Origin: Bactericera cockerelli
Lineage: Eukaryota; Arthropoda; Insecta; Hemiptera; Triozidae
Length of the DNA: 64,000 nt
Assembly: GCA_024516035.1 (NCBI GenBank)
Contig: CM044965.1
Span: forward strand, 24,413,165 to 24,477,164
Reading direction: 5' to 3'
How positions within the stretch are numbered: the first letter of the stretch is position 1; every line of letters begins with the position of its first letter. Made by a program: the position numbers and the translations under genes. The notes under the pieces were generated by a model. It ran no database searches. It saw only the letters and a list, made by a program, of their open reading frames with translations, and was not told the DNA's origin. Positions 28,866 through 39,699 of the stretch are shown in pieces.

Positions 28866-29440
28866 GACCATAAGTTGAGAACCCCTATTATCTTTTAAAA
28901 TCTGTTTCTTATTATTCCCCTACATCACAAAAAAAGCTGTCTGCCAAATTTCAAGTCATTCGGCTCAACCGTTTTGAGAATCTTGCAAGACGCTAAAATG
29001 TCTACTTTTGTCCATAAGTTGAGGACCCCTGTTATCTTTGAAAAATCCTTTCATAGTAAGCTTCTTCATCACTGAAAGGAGTTTTCTGCCTAATTTCAAG
29101 TCATTCAGCTCAACCCTTTTGAGAATCTGACAACACTCTAAAAATGAATAATTTTGACCATAAGTTGAGAACCCTGTTTCCTTAAAAAAAAATCCGTTCT
29201 TAGGACGCCCCTACATCATAAGGAAAAGCTTCCTGCAAAATTTCAAGTCAATGGACCCAGCCGTTTAGGCTCTGCGTTGATTATCAATAAATGTTAATTT
29301 TTGGCCATAAATTGAGAACCCCTGTTTCCTTCAAAAAATCCGTTCTTAGTACGCCCCTACATCATAAGGGGAAGCTTCCTGCAAAATTTCAAGTCAATCG
29401 GCCCAGCCGTTTAGGCTCTGCGTTGATTATGAATGAATGT
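28866..29440 (-). repeat. Four tandem units of about 145 bp at Helitron 5' side
   Basis: Units begin at about 28,869, 29,011, 29,158 and 29,302 with CCATAAGTTGAGAACCC. Each carries CTGCMAAATTTCAAGTCA and a CAACCGTTTTGAGAATCT-like phrase. The last two units are the most alike. Confidence 0.85.
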
Positions 29441-29524
29441 AAATGGATTTTATATATATAGATATAAGTACACATCAGTTATTGCTGATATCTTCCCAAC
29501 GGATATATCGAAGATGTATGTAAA

Positions 29525-29820
29525 AAAAATAGCTCAAGTTTAGTTTTCAGAACACTATTAGTTTCTCTGCTACTTCCCACTGCTTCTTCTTTGTCATTTT
29601 CACCTTCTTATTTCATTCTATCTCCTCTTTCTATAATTCCTCTTCAACATTCTTTTTCTTGTTTGCATTCTATCTTCTAATAATAACTTTACTCATGTTT
29701 AGTTTTCAAAACACTATGAGGTAGTTTCTCTGCTAGTTCCCACTGTTTCTACTGTCATTTTAACCTTCCTCTTTCATTCTGTCTCCTCTTTCTACTAATT
29801 CCTTTTCAACATTATTTCTT
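29525..29820 (+). repeat. Two copies of the TTAGTTTTCAGAACACTATT repeat
   Basis: About 29,531-29,640 and 29,693-29,812 are relatives of each other and of 25,615-25,735. Confidence 0.65.
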
Positions 29821-30060
29821 CCTCTCCCTCTCTCTATATATCTATCGAGCTATCTCTCTCTTGTGTGTGTGTATTCTCTCTTCTTTATAATTTGATTCCC
29901 ATCTCTCTACCTCCCTCCCTATCTCACTGTCTATCTCTCTCTCTCTCTCACACACACACTTTCCCACTCTCTCTTTCTTTCTCTCTCACTCTCTCTCTTT
30001 CTTTCTCTCTCACTCTCTCTCTCTCTTTCTCTCTTGTGTGTGTGTTCTCTCTTCTTTTTA
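29820..30060 (+). repeat. CT-rich low-complexity DNA
   Basis: CTCTCTC with (CA)n and TGTGTGTG patches; TCTCTCTTGTGTGTGTG recurs at about 29,856 and 30,031. Confidence 0.85.
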
Positions 30061-30224
30061 ATTTGATTCCATTTGAAAGTTATTTATGTCTGCGAAACTT
30101 GAGACTTTTCAAGAGAGAGAGATTCCCGTTTTCTCCAGCTCCAGAGTTCCCATTCAGCATGTTTTCTCTTTGTTGTGTTTGTGTGTTTCTTCGGAATATT
30201 GTGCTGTGTTTCTTTGGAATATTG

Positions 30225-30420
30225 TGTGTTGGTGCGAATCCCACCCAGTGCAAGAATTTTTCCTCATTTATTTGAGTTTGCGACCACACAATAATAAGAT
30301 TCTGAGGGTTATATGATTGAAAATGCTTTGAGCATTAACCTCGGCTGCCCGTTGTGATATGAAATGCAGTTGAAAGCGACATTTAAACACACAAAAAAAA
30401 ATTGCCTGGTGGTTACCTTC
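30225..30420 (+). mobile_element. SINE family B, interrupted
   Basis: GGTGCGAATCCCACCCAGTG, AATTTTTCCTCATTTATTTG, ACACAATAATAAGATTCTGA and GAGCATTAACCTCGGCT. The tail GCCTGGTGGTTACCTTCCA resumes at 30,400. The 55-bp insert (GCCCGTTGTGATATGAAATG...) resembles 51,385-51,400 in reverse. Confidence 0.75.
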
Positions 30421-30439
30421 CATACCGATACCGAAATCG

Positions 30440-30628
30440 GAGGTTCAAGTCTCAGTTCTCCTTCAGCATTACCGACCTCAATAGCTTGATCAATAAGCCG
30501 GTGGAATTGTAACCTGGAGATCGATGGTTCAAGTCCCAAGCTAAGCAAATAATTTGTAAAGCGAGTTTGAATATAATATATATGTGATATCACGATTGTG
30601 ATTAACACAAATACGATAACTTTAAGTG
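30440..30628 (+). mobile_element. SINE family C
   Basis: TTACCGACCTCAATAGCTTG, GGTTCAAGTCCCAAGC, GTAAAGCGAGTTTGAAT, a TATA-repeat interruption, then GATTGTGATTAACACAAATA. The preceding CTCAGTTCTCCTTCAGC is shared with 25,720. Confidence 0.8.
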
Positions 30629-31150
30629 GTGCTTTATTTAGGATGTGCGCACGGGCAGTCCTATTTAGCTAACAGAAGGCTGGCGGGTTGAGGAAGTTTT
30701 CAGATATTTCAGTAATGGATGTTTGAGAAATAGTCAGATGATGGAAATATTTTGCTTTTGAGAATACTTTCTACGTTATATTACCTGCAATCTCCCTACT
30801 TTGATACGCCCTAAGTGTTAGCATAGACAGAATCTTACCTGTGAACAGATAAAAAAGAAATCACATTAAAAAATCTGGTGTAAACATCACACGACTTTCC
30901 TTCCGACATCCCCCAAAAATGAGTCGAATTACGCCACTGGGGACTCAATGATAACAGGTAGCTAAAAAGCAATGCCAAATTCGTAATCAGCACTTCAAAG
31001 TCATTGAATTTGATATGTCACAACTTCCATCTAGGATGAATAATAAAAAAGTTAGTCAAAGCGGGTCCCCGGTAAATACCGGTAAATTGAGGCCGAGGTC
31101 CAAAAAGTTCAAGATAGCAAAAAAAAGATGAGAATAGACCCCTATTATTT
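30629..31150. other. Intergenic DNA
   Basis: 30,633-30,675 (GTGCTTTATTTAGGATGTGC, TCCTATTTAGCTAACAGA) is a degenerate family A-like 3' fragment. No gene was seen. Confidence 0.4.
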
Positions 31151-31152
31151 TT

Positions 31153-31362
31153 AATCCCGGTAGCTCAGTGGTAAAGGCGGCACTCTGTGAATCCAAATAC
31201 TCCAGAGGTCGTGGGTTCGAAACCCAGCTGGGACATGACATGTTATCCTCCCAATTGGGATTTTTGCCACATAATAATATGTCTTGGGTTTACTGCTGGA
31301 ATAATGGGACTTTAATAGTCCTAATCGGACAGTATAAATAAGGCGATAGTATTATTATCATA
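31153..31362 (+). mobile_element. tRNA-derived SINE, family A, full length
   Basis: CCCGGTAGCTCAGTGGTAAA, GGGTTCGAAACCCAGCTGGG, CATGACATGTTATCCTCCCA, CACATAATAATATGTCTTGG, GCTGGAATAATGGGACTTTA, CGGACAGTATAAATAAGGCG and an ATTATTAT tail. This is the best reference copy for family A. Confidence 0.95.
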
Positions 31363-32395
31363 TTTTTGTTAATATCGTGTATGACTTATTGTAGTACAAC
31401 CCCCCTCCCCACCTCAAATAAGTAACCAGTGGCCCGTTCCAAAAAAATTCTCCACTCTCATTATTTTTTTTAATTATTTTTTTCACAAGAATTGACGGGA
31501 TGTATTCCCATTTATTCCCCAAATCTCCATTTCAACCGTCACACAACGCACTTGAATTTGAACGCATTTAACCAATCAGAGTGAGTTGTGTGGTGGTAGA
31601 GAGGGAGATTTGGGGATTATGAGAGTGGAGAGTGTTTCTCTGGAACTAGCTTCTAATTTCATTGTTGATTCCCAGTGCCTCTTTCATCTCCAAATTCGGC
31701 ACTGGGAACTTTTTCTTATTGGATTCCCCAGTCACACACAAGGGAGCGTACAGCACATTACATGTGCAATTTGTTCTGGAGAAGTTCTCGAGATTGAATC
31801 AGAACTTGAGAGCTGATGATATTAAATAAACGAGGTCAGACATGATAATTAGGTGTCTGAGAAGGAGAAGGAGAGGGAGAAATATGAAAAAGTAAATGAA
31901 GGTGGTTAATATATAACCAGTATCTCACAGATACGAAGTGTGAGATATCACTACTTGAGAGTCGTTGAAACAGACTCTCAAATCGAACTGATAAAGTTCA
32001 TTACACAAAAATAACTAAATTAATCGAAAAATACTGATTGGGAAAAAGTATTGTATTTATTCCTCTTGTGAGAAATCTACAAAACATTTCTTTACCTATA
32101 ACCTTCGCTGAAACCGTTCTATATTAAATCAGAAGGTAGCAATAACTTCATTTTTTCCCTCTTTTTCAATGCATTTCATAAGAGAGAGAAATCTTTCATT
32201 AATTAACAAAATTGACGTAACCATTTTGCCTGGAAGAACTTTTTCCTATTTAAAAAAATAAAACATGAATAGTATTGTTTCAACAACCAAAAAAATCTAC
32301 CACGAAGTTATAAATACAACATGTAGTTTAACATACAGTCAAATTAACACGGAAAGTAAAGTAAGTACCAACTTTATGATCTATTCTTTCATTTC
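31363..32395. other. Intergenic DNA, no gene recognised
   Basis: An inverted repeat around ACTTGAGAGTCGTTGA and CAGACTCTCAA (31,952-31,982) is the only local structure. 31,586-31,816 is open but has no domain. Confidence 0.4.
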
Positions 32396-32399
32396 CGGA

Positions 32400-32640
32400 A
32401 CCAATATTTCTCTCTGCTGTCTATTCCGCCTACATTTCAGGAAAACGCAGGCCCAAGGGAGCCCTAACGCTTACGAAAACACCATCGTGGATCTATCACA
32501 CCATGGGGAGCATTTATCACACCTCCGGGATATTCCACCGCTTTCGATATGGATATCTTCGCCTACCTGTAGAAAATATTTGCATAGATATGTTGGATGT
32601 GTTTTCATCTGTATACGTTTTAAGTTTTTGAAGGTACTAA
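32400..32640 (+). other. Candidate exon or unknown unique DNA
   Basis: GC content rises relative to the flanks. A plausible splice acceptor (CCTACATTTCAG at about 32,429-32,440) and donor-like GAAGGTACT (32,629) bracket an open frame. No recognisable domain and no partner exon nearby, so this is weak. Confidence 0.2.
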
Positions 32641-33035
32641 ATAATGCATCCAAAGGAAAGAGAGAAAGAGAGAGAGAGAGAGGGAGGGAGGGGAGAGAGA
32701 AAGAGAAACAAGAGAAATAGAGGAGAGAGAGAGGACGGGGGGAGAGAGAGAGAAAGAGAGGAGAGAGAGGGATGGTTGAGAGAGAGAGAAAGAGACAGGG
32801 AGGGGAGGGAGAAAGAGAAGAGGGAGAGGGAAAAGATGCAAGCATAAGGAGAGATATAGGGAAGTGAGAGTGAGAGGAAATGTGAGAAGGGGAGGGAGAA
32901 AGCAGAAGAGAAAGAGAAAAATGGTGAAGAGCAACTGAAAAGATGTAGCTGTAAGGACTAAGGAGTAAATAGGATAGAAGAGAGAGAGAGAGAGAGGTTG
33001 AAAAGGAGAAAAGAGGAGAGAGAGACAAAAGACTC
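32640..33035 (+). repeat. Polypurine tract
   Basis: GA/GGGA-rich. Long Ser/Leu/Pro frames on the minus strand are artefacts. Confidence 0.9.
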
Positions 33036-33119
33036 TAAGTAAGTACTCAGTCAAAAGTTGACAGACAAAACTTCCATACGTCTTTCCATGCTGTTCTGAA
33101 TTAATCAAATCTTGCAACT

Positions 33120-33345
33120 TTTAACTCTCTTTCTCTGCTTTCTTGTCATTTTCTTAATCCTGTCTTTTTCTTCTTTTTATTTGTTTCCTTCTCTCAACTT
33201 TCCTCTCCCTTATCGGCTTCCTTGTAATTTTCTTTCTCCCTTTCTTTCTCTCCTTTTTCCTTCTCTGAATATTCTCTCTTCTCTTTTTTGTTCTCATTTT
33301 CTTTCTCCTTTTCTCTTCTTTTTTTATTTACCTATCTCAAATTTT
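33120..33345 (+). repeat. Pyrimidine-rich tract
   Basis: CTTT/CTCT-rich DNA. At 33,380-33,500 the phrase GATCTGTGTTGCAGTTTGT occurs twice about 80 bp apart, a local tandem duplication. Confidence 0.75.
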
Positions 33346-33589
33346 TTTTCTATTTATTTATTGCCCAACCCATACACCAGGTTAGATCTGTGTTGCAGTT
33401 TGTTTTCTTAATGCTCTTAAATTCCACTTTCCCTGCCATCTCATACCTCTCTACACCAGTGAAGATCTGTGTTGCAGTTTGTCTTTTTTAATGCTCTTAA
33501 ATTGCACTCTCCGAGAGAAAAACAATGGAGAAACCTAATAATTGACCCTACCCATGTATCACTTGCCTTAAAAAGCAAAAACACATATA

Positions 33590-33725
<136 letters not shown>

Positions 33726-34067
33726 GTTAATTTATTGCTGAAACAAACAAAAACCCAGACTGAAATAAATTGAATTAATCCCGCTGAAATAAGGAGCACT
33801 CCCGATGCAGAAAATGAAATAAAGATCTCCAAAATGCAATAAATAAAATAAAGTACTGTGAAATGCAATAAAGATGCTGAGAACACTTAGCGAGAGCCAT
33901 AACCCAAACAAAATCCAGCTATTAATTGAGAATGGCGACTTTCATGTCCACCGAAATGGTTCGGTGTTATTATGATAAAGCTATTAATTATTATTATATA
34001 AATCTTTATTAGGAGAACAAAGTAATGTACAATATTTACAGTATAAATTAGAAAAAAATTTAGCCGA

Positions 34068-34218
34068 CCTCCGTGGCTCAGTGGTTAAGAGCATTGGGAC
34101 CCGGAGGTTGCGGGTTCGAATCTTGGCCAGAGCGGAAATTTCTGACCAAAATTTTCCGTGTCTGGAATGGCATGGATGTAAAGAAGTAATGCGAAAGCGG
34201 TTCCGGGGCACACTTACC
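34068..34218 (+). mobile_element. tRNA-derived SINE, family F, full length
   Basis: CTCCGTGGCTCAGTGGTTAA, GGTTGCGGGTTCGAATCTTG, TCTGGAATGGCATGGATGTA and ATGCGAAAGCGGTTCCGGGG. Reference copy for family F. Confidence 0.9.
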
Positions 34219-34251
34219 TTTAAAAAATTAGGAAAAAATAAAATAAAATAG

Positions 34252-34440
34252 GAGGTCGGTGGTTCAAGTCTAGTTTTTTTATATTGTTTTATTTTTCATA
34301 TTTTTTTGTATACAGAGGACCCATCCTAAGCCATTTTTATTTGGTTCTAAGATGAGTGTTTCAGCGTTGATTTAGTAAAGCGAGTTTAAGTAGTCTGATA
34401 TTACGACAGTGATTAACACAAATATGATAACTTAACTTAA
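34252..34440 (+). mobile_element. SINE family C interrupted by about 85 bp
   Basis: GGAGGTCGGTGGTTCAAGTC breaks at about 34,274 into T-rich DNA containing AGAGGACCCATCCTAAGCCA. The body resumes at 34,360 (CAGCGTTGATTTAGTAAAGC, TTAACACAAATATGATAACT). The insert resembles 51,735-51,755 in reverse. Confidence 0.75.
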
Positions 34441-34479
34441 CTTTTTACTTCTCGCCCTTTCTCTTAAGGACAAACAAGA

Positions 34480-34870
34480 TGAGAGAGAGAGAGAAATTAA
34501 GGAGGTTTAGAGAGACAGGGAGGAAAAAAGATAATAATATATCCAAAAAGAGAGGCGACAGGGACAGAAGAGACAGAGAGAGAGAGAGAAAAAAGAGAGG
34601 GAGGGAACAAGATACATAGATGGATAGATAGAAAAAAGGGAAAAAAACTAGACGTGTGTAAATAAATAGAAGGGAAAAAATATGTCGGTCGACACCTGCT
34701 TTTGTAAATTGTAGACATTCTCTTGTGCTTTATTTATTGTTTGCTCTTTTCTCTTCTTCCTCTCTCTCTCTCTCCTTTCTCTCCCTCTCTCTCTCCTTTC
34801 TCTCCTCTCTCTCCTTTCTCTCCTCTCTCTCTATCTTCTCTCCCAGGGAACAGAAAGAGAAGGGACTCTT
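34480..34870. repeat. GA-rich then CT-rich low-complexity DNA
   Basis: Purine-rich on + from 34,480 to 34,680, pyrimidine-rich from 34,745 to 34,860. The strand bias switches between them. Confidence 0.8.
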
Positions 34871-34899
34871 CTATCCACTAGATTAAAGAACAGTAAAGA

Positions 34900-35830
34900 T
34901 ACTTGCTATTCTCTCCAGGTATTTCTCTTTCATCTATTGCGCTAATGAAGAAGCCAAGCTTTCCAAGCTATTGATGTTGTTGTTAATCCGATTGACAGTG
35001 TTCGCTTCATTTATGTCTCCAGTTAATTCCTTTTCATTTTCTCTGACATTTTTCTTTAACAATTTTTTTTTACAACCTAGGTAACAATCTTATGTAGCTA
35101 TACCTATACGTATCTATTAACAATCTTTTTTCTACACCTTTGTCTGTTTTATCTCACTTCCATTCGGGTATTTTACCTTCATAATTATGGTATTTTACTT
35201 ATCTATTGAAATGATGAAGAGGTCAAGGTATTTATTGATGTTGTTGTTAATCAGATAGACAGTGTTCACTTCATTTGTTTCTGGAATTAATTTCTTTTCA
35301 TTCTAGCTAACATTCTTTCTTCACTACCCTACCTCTTTCTAGTATCTTTTGGTATATTTTCATCATCTTCCATTATTTTTCCGATTTTTACTGCTCTGTC
35401 AAATCCCTCTCTCTGTCTCTTATTCACCTATTATTACTTCCTTTCTCATTCAGTAAAGTTACTTTGTATTCTCTTCAGGTATTTCTCTTTCATCTATTGC
35501 GCTAATGAAGAAGACAAGCTTTTAAAGCTATTGATGTTGTTGTTAATTCAATTGACAGTTTCACTTCATTCGTTTCTTCAGTTAATTCCTTTTTATTTTC
35601 TCTGACAATCATTTTTTTTATAATATAGCTCTGTTTTATCTTACTTCAGATATTTTACTTATGTAGTTATAATTATCTATTGGGATGATGAAGAGGTCAA
35701 GGTATTTATTGATGTTGTTGTTAATCCCATTGACGTTGTTTGTTTCATTTGTTTCTTCAGTTAATTCCTTTTCATTTACTCTGACAATTTGTTTTTTCAA
35801 CCCAGCTCTATTTTATTGATCTTTTTTCCT
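34900..35830 (+). repeat. Four diverged tandem units around GATGTTGTTGTTAAT
   Basis: ATTGATGTTGTTGTTAATC followed by TTCATTTGTTTCT...AGTTAATTCCTTTTCATT occurs at about 34,970, 35,238, 35,531 and 35,710. The first and third share TTTCATCTATTGCGCTAATG; the second and fourth share GATGAAGAGGTCAAGGTATT. This is an alternating (dimeric) array. Confidence 0.8.
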
Positions 35831-36310
35831 ATCACATCGCATGGATACATGCACAACTATCATTGCATGATAAATGATTAGATGAGTGAATGTGTGATTC
35901 ACGTCAATATTATGAATGAATGAGTGATTCATGTCTATTATGAGAGTGACAGCAATTACCCTCCCTACGTCAGTATTTAATACTTTAATAGACTGATAAG
36001 TCCTATTTGGGCAGTTTAATAGTCTGATATTTATTGTTTATAAACAATAATTTCCAAATAGACTCACCCTAGATCGTAAAATAGCCATTAAATCTGGTAA
36101 TTCATTAATCCATTAACCCTTGGCTGCATGGAGTAGACATTTGCGTGAAAGATGGGGCCATTATCTTCTTTACCTTTATACAAAACTATACATTGATTCT
36201 CTATTACTGCATTTCCGTGATTGGATTTTCTCTAAATCAGAAATTAAATGTATTTTTAGTAACTAACTTTATCATTCGTTATTATAAATATTCACCATCA
36301 ATGCTCAAAC
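35831..36310. other. AT-rich intergenic DNA
   Basis: No gene was seen. Partial duplication GATTCACGTCAATATTATGA / GATTCATGTCTATTATGAGA at about 35,896-35,945. Confidence 0.4.
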
Positions 36311-36324
36311 TATAGTTCGATTGA

Positions 36325-36545
36325 AGAACCACCCATGTGCATGGGAGGGTTAAGCTGCAGAAATATCCAATGACATTTTATTGCTTATTTTTATTTTATG
36401 TACACAAAGTGCACAAATATTATTCTTTAAAAAAAAAAGAACCACCCATGTGCATGGGAGGGTTAAGCTGCAGAAATATCCAATGACATTTTATTGCTTA
36501 TTTTATTTTATGTACACAAAGTGCACAAATATTATTCTTAATTAA
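36325..36545 (+). repeat. About 113-bp direct duplication
   Basis: GAACCACCCATGTGCATGGG through TGCACAAATATTATTCTT is present twice in tandem with only small differences and an A run at the join. Confidence 0.9.
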
Positions 36546-36689
36546 TATTCCCCAAGTGTTTATCATTTCTTAATAGCCTTAATCTCATATTAATGTCCAT
36601 CTGGTCCAACTATTAGATGATACTCAGTTAATTTTTCTATTATTGTTGTTAGTGTGATGATAATGTCACTTTATTATTTTTATTTTTTA

Positions 36690-36815
36690 AATAATAATAA
36701 TAATATCGCCTTATTTATACTGCCCAACTGGGACTAAAGAGTCCCATCATTTCAGCAGTAAGACTAAATCGCATTACTATGTGGTCAAAATCTCAAACGG
36801 AAGGATAACTTGTCA
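36690..36815 (-). mobile_element. SINE family A, 3' part
   Basis: Minus strand: GTGACAAGTTATCCTTCCGT, GACCACATAGTAATGCGATT, TGATGGGACTCTTTAGTCCC and ATAAGGCGATATTATTATT. Confidence 0.8.
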
Positions 36816-36817
36816 CA

Positions 36818-36872
36818 CACCAGGCTAGCACGCTCGGTGACTTGGGTTCGATTCCCAGCAGGGCAGGATTTT
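36818..36872 (+). mobile_element. SINE family E head fragment
   Basis: CTCGGTGACTTGGGTTCGAT and TCCCAGCAGGGCAGGATTTT resemble the family E head. It abuts the family A tail in opposite orientation. Confidence 0.6.
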
Positions 36873-37330
36873 TTTTACTGTGTACTTCGATGTTCGATAA
36901 AATAATTATAAGAAACGAAATTTTGAAAAAAAAGAAGAAATTGCACTGAATTTTTTTTTCTATCTGAAAAGAATAAATTTCTCGCCTCAATATTAACATC
37001 TTTCCTCACACCCATTTGGTGTGAATAATTTTCTCACCCATCTGATGTGAATATAAAAGATATTCCCATTGAATATAAAACATGTAAAATGTTGAAACGT
37101 AACAATTTATGCTTAGCACCTATTCAATTTGAACAGTGAAAAAAGCATATGTAGTAAAAAAAAATATTAAGGCTGAAATTTATCTCTTTTGAACTTGATC
37201 GAAAGCATATGTAATATATTAATTTATTATGGATAGCAATGTTTCCAAAACAAAAAAACAAAAAATCTGATAAGTATTGTATCTATACAGGACTTGCTAT
37301 TTTCACTAAACATATTGATGGATCAGCCAA
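36873..37330. other. AT-rich intergenic DNA
   Basis: Short direct repeat (CTCACCCATYTGRTGTGAAT) at 37,005-37,050. Nothing else recognised. Confidence 0.4.
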
Positions 37331-37337
37331 ATTCTCT

Positions 37338-37470
37338 TTCCTTCTATCTTTCCCTCTCTCTCTCTTTCTTTTTCTCTCTCTCTCCTTCTCTCTCTCTCTC
37401 CTTCTCTTTCTTTCTCTCTATCTTTCCTTCTTTCTTTCTTTTTCTCTCTCTCTCCTCTCCATAGCAGACA
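37338..37470 (+). repeat. CT-rich tract
   Basis: CTCTCTTTCTTT-type low-complexity DNA. Confidence 0.9.
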
Positions 37471-37925
37471 TTTGTCAAAAACTTTCTTCTTACAAAAAAA
37501 AATCGCAAGCGCCAAGAGAAGAACTCTTTTTCTCAAAAGTTTTCATGAAAAATGTCCGCGTGACATGAGGAAATTTTTCATTTTTTTGAAAGTGTTTTTT
37601 CTCGTTTTGTTTTTGTTCTTTTTTTTCTTTTCTTTTAGCTTTCTGCTGAATGTGACTGATGTGCTGGGAGAAGATTGTGTAAACAGGAGTGATCTAGTGG
37701 GAGAGGTTTGTGTTTGGGATTCATTGTACGGAATCAGAGTTATCAGAGCGAGACTTTGCCTAATGAGACGGTATGATAGATGACACAAATGGTTTTTTTT
37801 TTACTGAAATTTATTCAAAAACTGAATTTTTTCAAACTGAAAAATCTTAAAACAAAGAACTATTTTTTTAAGCTTAAAATTCTTGAAAACCTGAATCCTG
37901 AATGATAGTCATCCTAGTTATCTTT
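37471..37925. other. Intergenic DNA
   Basis: Frames of up to 103 codons lack recognisable domains. Confidence 0.4.
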
Positions 37926-37929
37926 CATT

Positions 37930-38045
37930 TCAAATAATAATATTACCTTATTTATACTTCGCGACTGGGACTAATGAGTCTCATTATTCCTGAAATAAGC
38001 CCAAGACGTACCTACTATTATGGGGTCAAATCTCAAACAGGATAA
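37930..38045 (-). mobile_element. SINE family A, 3' part
   Basis: Minus strand: GTACGTCTTGGGCTTATTTC, GGAATAATGAGACTCATTAG and AAGTATAAATAAGGTAATAT. Confidence 0.75.
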
Positions 38046-38373
38046 CTGGGAGATAGAGAGAGAGGGAGAGAGAGAGAGGGAGAGAGAGAGAGGGAGAGAG
38101 AGAGAGAGAAAGAGAGGAAGGGATTGAGAGAGAGCGAGGAATTGAGAGAGAGAGGGGGGGGAGAGATAGAGAGAGAGAGGGGGAGGGATAGAGATGCGGA
38201 GTATTGAAGGAGAGAAAAAGAGAAGGAGAGAAAAAGAGAAAAAGAGAGAAAAAGAGAAGGAGAGAAAAAGAGAAGGAGAGAAAAAGAGAGAGAAAAAAAT
38301 TGCAAATTGGGAAGGCGAAGAAATTTTAAGAGAGGAAGTAAGACGGAGAAAGAGATAGAGGGATTGAGAGAGA

Positions 38374-38419
<46 letters not shown>

Positions 38420-38505
38420 GGGATTGAGAGGGAGGGAAGGAGAAAGAGATAAAGAGAGAGAGAAGGAGAGAGAGAGAGATACACGTAAAGATAAATTAAT
38501 GAGAT
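38046..38505 (+). repeat. Polypurine tract
   Basis: (GA)n with AGAAAAAGAGAAGGAGAG repeats at 38,210-38,300. Confidence 0.9.
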
Positions 38506-38635
38506 GAGGTAGAGAAAGCGAAGGAAAATGTTGAAGGAATTCCACGTACAAAGGCTGATGTGCCTGGTATGGGGCCTTTCATGTAGGATTTAATTTATCT
38601 GTGGCTCTTATTAAAAGCATACGTACATACTTATT

Positions 38636-38780
38636 TATTAATAAAACATACATATGAACCTATGTATAATAATATACAGTATACATAATTACATATCTAT
38701 GTATTTATTAATAGAACATACATATGAACCTATGTATACTCAATTTCATACCTATGTATTTAGTAATAAATAATAATATA
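38636..38780 (+). repeat. Direct duplication of about 70 bp
   Basis: ACATACATATGAACCTATGT occurs at about 38,646 and 38,708 with shared TATTTATTAATA flanks. Confidence 0.75.
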
Positions 38781-38949
38781 CACACATACAATGTAACATT
38801 TGTAACATTCATATCCATGCTTTTGTGTAAGCATATAACAGATATACAATATGCTGGCGAGAGGGAGAAAATTAGAGGTAGAGGAATATAGACAAAGAAA
38901 GAGAGAGGGAGGGAGAAAGAAAAAGAAAGAGATACATAATCGTAATTAA

Positions 38950-39248
38950 TGAGAGCGCGCAATTAGCTCAATGGTTAAGCACTCGCTTGCCATGCGGAAG
39001 GTCCCGGGTTCGAACCCCCGCGCCGACAAAAATTTGTATTCTTAATTTGGTTACAATTGTTTGTAAGGGATACCTTCCGGTGCGCTCGTGTTGACCCAGC
39101 ACCTAATTGGGAAGTATTGTGTCACTTCTCGCCCATCAGAGGGGAGGCATACTACGGGATGGGCAGGCTACAACACAGACCACAAGCGTCTATAGTAGCT
39201 CCTGTTTCATGGCTACGAAATAAAAACGGCTGTGAAACACTCATCTTT

Positions 39249-39268
<20 letters not shown>
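38950..39268 (+). mobile_element. tRNA-derived SINE, family J, full length
   Basis: TTAGCTCAATGGTTAAGCAC A box, CGGAAGGTCCCGGGTTCGAA B box, TTGGTTACAATTGTTTGTAA, GTGTTGACCCAGCACCTAAT, CCCATCAGAGGGGAGGCATA, CATGGCTACGAAATAAAAAC and a poly-A tail to 39,268. Reference copy for family J. Confidence 0.95.
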
Positions 39269-39279
<11 letters not shown>

Positions 39280-39471
39280 TATATTATTATGTATATACAT
39301 TATACATAATTATATTAACTACATATTATACTACGTACTTCCCATATTGAAGTTATATACATCTATACGTACTTGTATGTATGAATGTATCCTGGATGAG
39401 GTTTGATTGAATGAAAGATATAATTATATCCATCGTATTCAGCACTTCGTATATTTTTATTTATTTAAAGA

Positions 39472-39626
39472 TTAGTTGTGCCCCGGAACCCCTTTCGCAT
39501 TACTTCAGGGCACTTTACCTTTACATCCATGCCATTCCGGAAACGGAAAAGCTCAGGTTTCGAACCCGCACCTCCGGGTCAGCAACCAATGTTCTTAACC
39601 GCTGAGCCACGAAGATCGGCTTAAAT
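39472..39626 (-). mobile_element. tRNA-derived SINE, family F, full length
   Basis: Minus strand: CGTGGCTCAGCGGTTAAGAA, CGGAGGTGCGGGTTCGAAAC, GGAATGGCATGGATGTAAAG and ATGCGAAAGGGGTTCCGGGG. Confidence 0.9.
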
Positions 39627-39699
39627 GAATGAAGATATAAGATACTTAAAACTTATATTACTGTCTGTTGGCCAACAACGTTGGTACCTACCACATGAG

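Larger units (their letters stand above)
26504..29462 (-). mobile_element. Helitron with intact termini, Rep region missing
   Basis: On the minus strand it starts TCTATATATATAAAATCC at 29,462. It ends with a hairpin (stem GGCCACGC/GCGTGGCC, loop of 7, 26,510-26,532), then CG and CTAG at 26,504. The flanking bases on the + strand are A (26,503) and T (29,463), the canonical A/T target. Between them are about 0.6 kb of tandem repeats at the 5' side and a Pif1-family helicase region that ends 83 bp before the terminal hairpin. No Rep/HUH endonuclease sequence is present, so the copy is internally deleted and cannot move itself. Confidence 0.85.

Noticed and set aside
31153..31240. Functional tRNA gene
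   Set aside because: The tRNA-like head is followed by the same 3' body in many dispersed copies, so it is a SINE; the same applies to the heads of families B, C, E, F and J.
36690..36872. Chimeric SINE with swapped head
   Set aside because: The family A tail and the family E-like head are in opposite orientations, so this is two adjacent insertions rather than a fusion.
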